Origin: Oehlia diaphana
Taxonomy: Eukaryota; Glomeromycota; Glomeromycetes; Glomerales; Glomeraceae
DNA length: 60,805 nucleotides
NCBI GenBank assembly: GCA_003833135.1
Contig: QZLH01000151.1
Location: 49,615-110,419 of the forward strand
Direction of reading: 5' to 3'
The notes below the pieces were generated by a model, which was given only the letters and a program-made list of their open reading frames with translations, had not been told where the DNA came from and did not search any database. Below are positions 52,194 to 60,805 of the stretch, piece by piece. Position 1 is the stretch's first letter. The number at the start of each line of letters is the position of its first letter. The translations under genes and the position numbers were made by a program.

Positions 52194-55100
52194 TTACTTC
52201 TTTTTTAAAGTTCGCTGCTTTTCTGCATGCTCAACTATTTTCTTATCAATGAACATGCCCTAATAAATTAAATGAATCTTATAAATAATTGATTTAATTG
52301 TAATTCTTATTAAGAAATAAGTATAATTTACCTTGCGTTTTCTTACAGTTTCCATATATTTCTTTGCAAGGTTTTCTCTATCAGATTTCTCTCCCAAATC
52401 TTCAAGTTCTTCTTCAGTTGTTGGGACCCAAAACGGATCTTCATTTAACATTTCAAATCTAAATCATAAATAAGACAATTAATATTGGTAATAATAGTTG
52501 AATTAAATAAATTTCCATAATTATTTACCCGCTAAAAATTAGTTGTGGACTAGCTGCACCCGAAGTCCGTTTTCTTATTTCTATTTGAATTGACATTATA
52601 AACGAATCAATTTATGTGATACTATAAGAAAAAAAATTTCTCCTTCTTATTACCTACCATCAGCAAATCCAAAACTTTCCACTACAGGAAGTAATGCAAA
52701 AATTTGGAAAAATGTAGTTCCTTCTTTTAATTCTTCGGAAGTAATACGTCCTCGACGTCTTGATATTACACCATATACACGACCTAAAGTGTCGGCTATT
52801 TTTTTTTTTTTTTATTTTAAAAAAATAATAATAGTAAGATGAAAGTTCACTTATAATTAAACCAAATATATTCGATTTTATACTCACTAGTTGCTTGAAC
52901 ATCACAAGAGTACATAGCCAACATTAATCGGGAAGACCATTCTAAAAATCCCTTATTGCATGCATCTCTCATTGTAGTTATAATTTGTCCACCTAATTTA
53001 CTTCGAACTGAAAGAACGTATAACATATATTGTAAATTATACATTTAACAAACTTATCACCAAAAGAAATCTCCTACTAACTTTCAGATATATCAACATC
53101 TTCGTCATTTGTATTTATTGTGAAATCTTCTAAAAAATATGCAACTCCCATTAATGGTTCAGCGCAAAGTGGACCTGATTTTGTGGCAAGTTGGAATCCC
53201 ATGTGAATCCCTTCAACAAAATCACGAATTGATAGTTCATATTTTTTTGAAGAATTATCTTCAGGAAGAACTTCCTCATTTACTTCATCATTCACTTCCT
53301 GATGATATTTTCTCCATCTGTAAAAAAAAAAAAAAAAAATATTATGTTCAGGATTTTATTTTTATTCCGTTAGACTAGTAAAATTAATGATAAAGGAAAG
53401 GATACGAAAACTTTCGTTTATAATTTGGGACATGATTTATTAATAAGTTTGGACCAACACGTTTTGGTCCAAATGCCCAGATGCTAAATTCAAATAAGAA
53501 TTAATAATAAATCATATATAAATATATATATTAAAGAGAAAACTAATACGAACTTATCAACGATATCTTTCCAAATTTCTTTGTCAGAAGCTTTATTAAA
53601 TTCAGCTTCCAATTGATCAAGAAACTCGTCCACTTCTAATATGCGGTTTCCCTTAATAGTCACATCCTTAAAAGTATCCTCCTCGTCTTCGATAGACTGT
53701 GTTTCAATTTTATTACGCTGTTGACGTTCATCCAAAATGGATTTTATAGTAATAGCATTTTTGTCCAGAAAAGTTGTAACATTTTGTGGCAATGGAACAG
53801 CCCTCACTTTAATAGTGCAATATTTATTCGTCGTAGAAAGTGTAACCAAACCACGTTGTGCATGGTCCTTTTCCTTGATTTGTTGATTATCTATTTCAAA
53901 TAGAGAAATTATAAAGTAAAGAATATTATACATAAACGAATGAAACATTTAAAATAAATACCTGGTACAGGAACTATCGTTTCTCTAAACGGAACTATAG
54001 GAGGAGAAACTTGAATTTCGATTTTTGCAAATCGTTCTCTTAAATCTCGTAAACAACGCTTTTTATAAAAATTTAATTGTAAATCATTTAAATGACTGAT
54101 AATAAATAATCAAAGGTTGCAATTAACTTTCCAAAACGAACCTCAAGATGCACTTCACCAGCCGTTAAAATCACATGTTCTCCGGTTTCTTGCACAAGGA
54201 CTTCAACACATGGATCTGCTTGATTTAACAAGCGAAGTCCTTCGATTAGCTTCCCCATTTCAGCTGTAATAATAATAATAAAAAAAAAGGATAAATAATT
54301 GTGATATGATTTCGTAGTAAAGAATATCATAATATGGAAAACATATATACATGGTTCAGCAGGCTCAAGAGCGACTCGAACAATTGGTGCAGACTATAAT
54401 AGGCAAATAAAATATCAATAACTAATTAATAAGATAAAAAAAATTTTTTACCTTATTCCTTACCTCCATTGAGACACCAGCAAGACTTTTACAATCTTTA
54501 GTACTACTCAAGGTACCATTTTTCAATATATGACCTTCAAGTCCACCAATACCGAAAACATTACCAGCAGGCACTTCTTTTAAAGTCTCTAGTTCTCGTC
54601 CCATCATTAGATAAAGATTTTCAACTGTTATTTCAGAACAAAATTTATCTGGAAAGGTAGGATCATATTTTGGACCTAAAACGTAAAGTCTCTGTCCAAC
54701 ACGAATAGTTCCAGAATATAGACGAGCAAAGCCTACGAAAGTTTCTTTGGTCGTTTTAGGTTGATCAACTTCACCATTTTCATCCGTTTGAGAAGAAACT
54801 TTAATTTTTTCAACAGATTCATCTAAGGATTCAGGTGATGTTAAGGTTGAAGTCGTTGACGATGTTTCAGAAACTGATTCTTCAGATTGGCCATTTAAAG
54901 CACGTAAACGTTCTCTGTGAGCTTTTCCCTTTTCCCTTAATTCTTCTGCAGTTAACTGTCTTCTTCTATTCTCCGGCAACATATTTGAAGGAATAGCAAA
55001 CATTTTTGAAACATAAGCAATAATAGGCGCGGTATCGCTAAAATCGCAACTAAATAAAGCTTTTTCGTTTTCATTCGCAGGCTTTTCTGGCATATCTGTA

Positions 55101-56902
55101 TTCGGATATAACATTTTCGGAAGGCGCACAGGCTGAGCAACAACGGGTGATGGAAGCTGATCTATAACAGCCAGTGTGATAAGTTAAGAATTTTCAATGT
55201 AGGAATATACTAAACAATGCAACAAATTCTAATATAATTAAAGGATATGTAATACAGCTGATGACAATGGTAACCATTGAGTGAATATCGTGGTTAACAA
55301 ATTACGTGTATCCTTTGATCTCATATCTCTCGGTAAAATTTTCAAGTTAAGGGTCTTAACGATTTTTTCGATTTTTTCTCGATTGCTTAAATAAAAATAT
55401 AAATTGAATTAATTATTAATGAAGTAGATAAAAAATAAGATTATTAAAAAAAAAGACTTACTTATTTATAATAATAGAATCATAAACTGACCAAATATTT
55501 TCCAAAACCAGTTGAACGAACAAGGGTTTTAATTGTCGACCCTTCAAATGTTTATGTTGTAATAGTCGCTTCGTTTTTGGTTCAAGATAATAGTCACCCC
55601 AAAGTACTTTACGTAGTATATTTTCTTTCATACCTAGCTTCGCGGCATAAAATTGAACGAAATGTTCGACTCTGTCACCCAGATCGGATTATCACTGTAA
55701 ACAAATGATTTTGACTTGGAGGAAGGTTGTTAACATAATGATAAATTGTTTGTATAATAAACCTACCTAAATGCCCAACCATCAATTGCACTAGCAAAAA
55801 CAACATTTCCTGAATCTGGTGTAAAATAAATCTTGGAATCATCCCGATCATCCAACGACAACTCAGCTGATATATTATCCACCTCTATTTGTTCATTTCC
55901 TTGTTGTAAAAGCTTCTCCTATAAAAGTATAATATAAAAAGTGATATTATTATTTGTAAATATATATATATATATATAATATATAAAAACTAAAAAATTC
56001 AAACCTTTTCAGCTTCATGTCTTCTAGTTTCTTCTTCCATTATATCACCAGCAAAAAAGGTTCCCATAATAGCATTTACTTGTTCAAGTATTTTATTTAA
56101 ATGAATGTATGCTTCCTGAGGTGTTAACTTTAATTCAGTTATAAGTCGGTCAATTTTATTTAATACTAGTATGGGTCGAACATTTTCAAGCCATGCTTGT
56201 CGGAGAACTGCGTGTGTCTTTTTTAACATTTAAAATGAAAAAAAAAAGTTGATATGATTATTTTTTTTTTTGTTTAAATTTTCATTTTTATTTTTTATTA
56301 TTAGATTTTGATTAATACTCTTACAAATTCAAATTCCGAATTGATAATCTTAAAAAAAAAAAAAAATTTCGTTTAAGCAACCTAATTCTAATACCACACC
56401 TGTGTACAAACTCCTTCAACAACATCAACGAGAACTAATGCACCATCGCATAGTCTTGATGCTGTAGAAACTTCGCTAGAAAAGTCAACATGTCCGGGTG
56501 CGTCAATAAGATTTATCAGATAATCATCAGAACTTTCTTTTTTTTTTTAGATAAATCATATAAATATATGATTAGATCTTGCAAGCATTAATAAATAATA
56601 TTGAATTTATTAAATATCGGGTTATAAAAACAACCTTGTCCTTCCAGAGATTTTCTTAAGACATTAAAGTATAATGATATTCCACTAGCTTCCATCGTTA
56701 TTCCCCTTTCTTGTTCGTCCTCTCTACTATCAAGATATCTCACTTTTCCAGCTAATTTAGTAGATATAATTCCATTAGAAGCTAATAATGAGTCTGAAAG
56801 AGTAGTTTTTCCATGATCAACGTGTGCTAAAATACATATATTCCTTATATTTTCAACTTTTGATTGCAATTTGATAAGTTGGGTTGTTGAGACTAACGGC
56901 AT
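52194..56902 (-). CDS. EFL1: EFL1/Ria1, 60S ribosome-maturation GTPase
   Basis: EF-2-like cytosolic GTPase that, with SDO1/SBDS, releases eIF6 (Tif6) from 60S subunits. Eighteen exons give 1080 residues: 56902-56635, 56536-56400, 56217-56005, 55918-55767, 55671-55462, 55385-55249, 55173-54464, 54393-54351, 54263-54142, 54058-53962, 53890-53554, 53483-53406, 53317-53082, 53007-52888, 52795-52658, 52580-52529, 52458-52332, 52259-52194. GTPase motifs: AHVDHGKTT at 26-34, RGITME, DAPGHVD at 101-107 and NKID at 155-158. Then the EFL1 insertion (about 440-500), [47 protein letters not shown] and the EF-2-like C-terminal block [10 protein letters not shown]. Intron 6 has AT-AC ends and intron 12 a U12-like donor. 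Several other donors are GTTNGT or GTTTGA. Divergent from THOC7. Confidence 0.97.
55174..55248 (-). other. AT-AC (U12-type) intron 6 of EFL1
   Basis: On the minus strand the intron starts ATATCCTTT and ends TTCTTAACTTATCACAC: a full U12 donor consensus, a branch-site match TTCTTAAC about 10 bases before the end, and AC as last bases. Removing it joins PLSSAVL to [10 protein letters not shown], with spacing like other EFL1 proteins. No GT-AG alternative keeps the frame. Confidence 0.9.
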
Positions 56903-57202
56903 TTTTTAAATGTTCCTGTATGCGAAAAAAAGAAAAAAAAAATTTTTTCAATTATGATCAATGTGATAGTCATTCGCCGTTTTTTATGTAATTTTGTTGG
57001 CTAATTAAATCATTTTCCAATTTTAGACTTAATGGAATTGATCAACAAGACTAAGAAGGGGAAAAAAAAATTAAGCAGTTTATATAGCTAACTATAACAA
57101 GCAAATTCTTTTAAGGCGAAGCATTAATTCCACAAATTACATAGTACAGTTATCTGTTTTATTTACGGTTCTGAATAAAATTTTCTTAAAAAAAAAGGAG
57201 AA
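56903..57202. promoter_or_regulatory. shared divergent promoter region EFL1/THOC7
   Basis: 300 bp between the two start codons, purine-rich toward THOC7. No canonical TATA box is obvious; the role is inferred from divergent arrangement. Confidence 0.4.
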
Positions 57203-58827
57203 ATGGATGAAGGTACGCTAGCAAGTTTTCAAGGGGTTTTCAAATTGGAGTATTTCGATTGATTTCTTATTTTATAGAACAAATCCTACGTGACAGACTT
57301 TCTGTCGAAGAAAGAAATCTCCGCCGAGTTACTAAGAAACATTCTGTCTTAATAAATTCCTTGGAACAAGGAAATATAAAAGATATGTATGTATTATTTT
57401 ATGTATATTCTTAAATTATACCTTTTGATATATTTTTTTTTTAAAATAAAAAGTTATCTTTTATCTTTGTAGACAACAACAGTTTAATGATTTCATGGTC
57501 GATTTTTCGTCATATGAACTTACTCTTACCAGGTTTCAAGCAATTCATGATATGAATTTGCAAGAAACACGACATTGGAATGAAGAAGCTCAAAGAATAG
57601 GTAACTATTACTACCTATAATAATTTTAATAATTTCATTTTTTATTCAATTCAAATTATCAATTCTCTGTTTATAGAGTTAGAGATAAAAGATACCATGC
57701 TAGTTATCAAGAATTTAGAAAAAGAATTAGCTCAAGAAGAAGAAATACGTAGAAACAAAGCAGAGTATGATCAATTAGCGACAGTGATCAATCAACAAAA
57801 AACTCGGGAAGAATCTTTAAGGTGGGCCGGTAAACATACTGAACTACATTTATACATTTTAAAGAATATTAATAAAACTTACTTTTATTTACTTTTAATA
57901 TATAGTGCGATTTCAAAATTAGATGAAGAGATAATTTCGTTAGAAGAAAAGGATAAATTATTAGATGAAACATTAGATCGGCGTAAATTACAACTTCAAC
58001 GTATACTTACAGTAGTACAAGAAGTACAAAGTGAAATAGAAATTGAAAGAGAACAAAACCCTCAAGTGGTTGACGATGAAGAAGCTGCCACAACTCCTGA
58101 TTCCATGAGAAGTGAATTCTTTTCACCTATCGCTAATCCTTCTTCACCCGCTGAACATGTTATTGAAGGTGACAATCCTCCAAAAGTAAATGGTATTAAC
58201 GGTATCAACCCATCATCTAGCAATTTAGCAGATAATGATAACGAAGGCGACCACCACAGAATAAGTAACGATAATGATGAGAGTAAACAACAAGATAATG
58301 AAGAAAATTCTCCAAGACAACAAAGTCAGGATATTGCTAGTACTTCGGATAATTTAACCGAAGTAGGCGATGATGTGGGTGAAATTGGAGAATTGGTCGC
58401 AGATGAAGCGGATGAAGATGAGAATGAATTAGTTCGTGATGATGTTACAGATGCTGATGATGTCGATACAATTGACAGTTCATCGGATGGAGTAGATCTG
58501 AATCAAAATGAGCAAAATGCCGATACTGAAGACTTAGACGATGGGGATGTAGTAACGAGTGATAATGAGAAGAATGATATAAAATATGAAGATGAGAATC
58601 AAGATGATGTTCCTGTACCGACTGATGACGGTGACGACGGTGAAATTGTGGAGGATTCGGATGAAAATCAAAGAGGTGAAAAGAGAAAGCGAGGTGACGA
58701 GGAGGAAGAGGAAGAAGAGGAGGAAGGGTTAATAAAAGAAAAAGTTCCTCGATTATCTGATGATGACGAAGGATTAATAGAAGATAGTGAAGAAGATGAG
58801 GGTGTAATAATTAAAGACGAACAATAG
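57203..58827 (+). CDS. THOC7: THO complex subunit 7 with long acidic tail
   Basis: THOC7/Mft1-like component of the THO/TREX complex, which couples transcription to mRNP assembly and export. Five exons (57203-57212, 57278-57386, 57473-57600, 57677-57821, 57906-58827) give 437 residues. Residues 1-210 are helical and coiled coil and contain the family core: KNLEKELAQEEEIRRNKAEY, DQLATVINQQ, LDEEIISLEEKDKLLDETLD and RRKLQLQRILTVVQEVQ. Human THOC7 stops about there (204 residues). This protein continues with more than 200 residues very rich in Asp/Glu/Asn/Ser, a KRKRGDEEEEEEEEE patch and an acidic C-terminus. The first exon contributes only 10 bases (ATG GAT GAA G) and rests on a GTACGC donor, so the start is less certain than the rest. 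Confidence 0.92.
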
Positions 58828-59505
58828 AAAATAAATGTTGTGGCGATATTTAATTATTGATTATTTTTTTTTTAATCAATAGAAATTTTAAGTATTTTAC
58901 AACTATCATTATAGATGAAAGTGTAATTTATATAAAAATTGTGATAATTTCACGCGCTAAATTCAAATCATAAAGTGTAACAAATGCACTTTTATGATTA
59001 GAAGTATTGTATTGTATATATTTTTTAATTTCTCTTAGATACATTATAAATTATAATAAACTACAGTGCCTGGTAATAAGTTATCTATAAATTAACATAA
59101 TTATTACGCAAATATAGTCCCATGAAAACTTTTTTTTATTAATTGATGATCCCCAAGGTGAATTAAATTTATTATTTGTTTATCTTACTATATATTACAA
59201 GTAATGAAATGGCTAGCCAATTACATGTTTAAGAAAAATATTTGAAATTTATAGATTATTATATTTTGCTGAGATTGCTAAGATTGTGTTTCAATTTATT
59301 GAAAATAATAAACAGTACAAGACCATTGATTACAAAGTAAAAAAGAACAACTGGCTCTCCTATCTACAAACAGAAAAACTATCTAAGCCAGATCGAACCC
59401 AATTCACCCATGCATTTCAAGGATTGAATTAGTTGCGCTAAAATTTCGAAAGTGCGCTGTTTGGCAATCTTTCTTCACTGAATTCATTGTCATTTATATT
59501 ATAGT
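58828..59505. other. intergenic, no gene seen
   Basis: 678 bp of 3' flank between THOC7 and the minus-strand orphan. Nothing coding or RNA-like recognised. Confidence 0.5.
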
Positions 59506-60280
59506 CTATACCACTTTCATATTCAAGCGATACATCGGATCACTTCCTAACAATTCGTTATAATGAGTTGCATGATCCTTAATATCATGGTTATCTTTAT
59601 ATTTAATTAATTCTTCGTGTTCTTGACAATAATAACCTTAAAGAAAGAAAAGGAATTTTTAAGCAGAAAAACATATATATATATTAGAAATTTATATTTA
59701 ATATCGTACGTTTTAGGGTCGAATACACATAACACATATTGTTTTGTCCACTTTGTAAAATCGCTATAATAGAATTCATTATACTAAATAAAAATAAAAT
59801 TTCTTTTCTTTTTGAACATAAATTTTAACTTACAATTTAGAATTTTCTGTTTCTTTAAGGGACATTTCCATAAAAGTGTCACGAATTTTATGCATTTCAA
59901 ATTTTGAATTTCTTCCCATGTTCATAAGTTCACTTATATAATCAGTTAGAGAAAAATTTATAAATTCCTTGTACGGGTTCGCTGCTTTGGGTGTGAAGTG
60001 CGGAAAAATTTTATCCTCATTTTCGGAATTTCTTAATTTACAATAGCGGGATATTTTTCGAGAATATTATAAATTATCTAAATTCAAGAAGTGGGTGATA
60101 GGTAACTGATAAGAATTCAAATTCCTTTATTTCATTCCTAAAAAGTATCCAAAAAAGTTGACTAAAAAAAATTTGTATAAAAATGAAGAAAAGACGCGTA
60201 TAAAAAAAACTTTACAGTTTTTTTGTTCCTTTTTTACGTTTATACCCTTCAAATAAACGAAGACGTTGTTCCTTATTCAT
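59506..60280 (-). CDS. unrecognised 155-residue protein, 4-exon model
   Basis: I do not recognise this family. A minus-strand model with exons 60280-60216, 60031-59834, 59783-59710 and 59636-59506 keeps frame across three GT-AG introns and ends at a TAG. It encodes a basic N-terminus (MNKEQRLRLFEGYKRKKGTKK), a middle part with FTPKAANPYKEFINFSLTDY and MHKIRDTFMEMSLKE, and a C-terminal YYCQEHEELIKYKDNHDIKD and ELLGSDPMYRLN. Composition is soluble and helical, with no signal peptide. The last three exons look coding. The first exon and its 184-bp intron are the weakest part and could be wrong. It may belong to a lineage-specific family. Confidence 0.42.
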
Positions 60281-60354
60281 TTTATGTATGTAATATTAAA
60301 ACAAAGAATAAAAGTAAAAGTTTGGACTTTTTATACGATTTTTTTATATAAAAT

Positions 60355-60795
60355 ATGTTGAAAAGCATAAATTATCAATTTAAAAATATAAAAAACGCGT
60401 GTTGTATAATCATGAAAGAAAAGGTGGGTTTGTTACACGGTGAAATTCGATTAATAAAACTTGTCTTATATCGAGGATTCGAGGGTAAATTAATTATAGA
60501 TTATGATAATCCGTTCCTCCCAATTCCGACATATCAAGACTTTACTTACACTACCCTCCAAAAAGTATCCGGTCAAGCTCAACTTGATTTTCTCAAGATT
60601 GAATATATAAAGTATTATTTTTTTTTAAAAAAAACAATTCCCCTGGTTCTAACGATTAAAATGAATGTATTTTTATTGTGTTACAATGCTTGTACCAGAT
60701 TTGGCAATAAAACAAATAATAATGCCTCAATTTTGCCAACGCTGATCTTTGCTTTTTTTTGTTACTGCGCCATTCGGCTACTTTTAAAATGGTGA
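60355..60795 (+). CDS. uncertain ORF, possibly 5' part of a gene
   Basis: An open frame of 146 codons from ATG 60355. The first 85 or so residues have believable composition (VGLLHGEIRLIKLVLYRGFE, LPIPTYQDFTYTTLQKVSGQ), while the rest turns hydrophobic and low-complexity, as if an intron were being read through near 60605. No family recognised. The gene, if real, may continue beyond the window. Confidence 0.25.
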   Translation: MLKSINYQFKNIKNACCIIMKEKVGLLHGEIRLIKLVLYRGFEGKLIIDYDNPFLPIPTYQDFTYTTLQKVSGQAQLDFLKIEYIKYYFFLKKTIPLVLTIKMNVFLLCYNACTRFGNKTNNNASILPTLIFAFFCYCAIRLLLKW

Positions 60796-60805
60796 ATTGA
60801 GTGAG

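Overview
This is a eukaryotic, almost certainly fungal window. It is very AT-rich, with long poly-A/T runs. Genes carry many short introns (mostly 50-130 bp, GT-AG), and the gene set includes a fungal DUF2015 protein and a fungal CnjB-like zinc-knuckle protein. A type III glutamine synthetase, an ethylene-receptor-like hybrid histidine kinase and apparent U12-type introns point to an early-diverging lineage. Mucoromycota, and specifically an arbuscular mycorrhizal fungus (Glomeromycotina), is my best guess; this is inference, not proof. I saw no rRNA, tRNA or CRISPR array. A run of Ns (39586-39958) marks an assembly gap. All spliced models below were built by hand by keeping reading frame and family motifs across introns; each listed gene closes in frame from ATG to stop.

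Layout. 1-7.3 kb: a small secreted/type I membrane protein (3103-3532) and a glutamine synthetase III (4883-7303). 7.3-13.5 kb: a gene-poor AT desert holding a degenerate TTAG-type (telomere-like) array and an A/T/TCAAAT array. 13.5-18.6 kb: a compact block with KTI12 (minus) and the mRNA cap methyltransferase ABD1 (plus), back to back over a 283-bp shared promoter region, then an SDR dehydrogenase. 18.6-22.6 kb: AT-rich intergenic with microsatellites. 22.6-27.4 kb: a 1194-residue ethylene-receptor-like hybrid histidine kinase. 27.4-39.6 kb: mostly gene-poor, with one intact UBA/CUE-like plus SANT gene and two decayed genes (a ROK-kinase-like and a GT2 glycosyltransferase pseudogene). 40.3-45.9 kb: a 1494-residue zinc-knuckle protein with nine CCHC fingers and three families of internal tandem repeats. 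46.3-49.8 kb: a DUF2015 protein, a 195-bp MITE with 9-bp target duplications, and an FHA-domain tail-anchored protein. 52.2-58.8 kb: the ribosome-maturation GTPase EFL1 (minus) divergent from THOC7 (plus). 59.5-60.8 kb: an unrecognised 155-residue gene model and an uncertain ORF.

How the genes fit together. Several are core RNA/translation housekeeping genes: cap methylation (ABD1), Elongator-linked tRNA modification (KTI12), 60S subunit maturation (EFL1) and mRNP export (THOC7), with zinc-knuckle RNA binding probable. Two of these pairs are divergent. The standout items are: (1) the ethylene-receptor-like kinase, whose ethylene-site residues match plant ETR1 in identity and exact spacing, preceded by an unusual ectodomain and followed by a degenerate receiver before the canonical one; (2) a clear AT-AC (U12-type) intron in EFL1, with further U12-like introns in KTI12 and EFL1; (3) a tryptophan-repeat zinc-knuckle protein that may be an Argonaute-hook candidate; and (4) a Mutator-like MITE with a perfect 9-bp target-site duplication.
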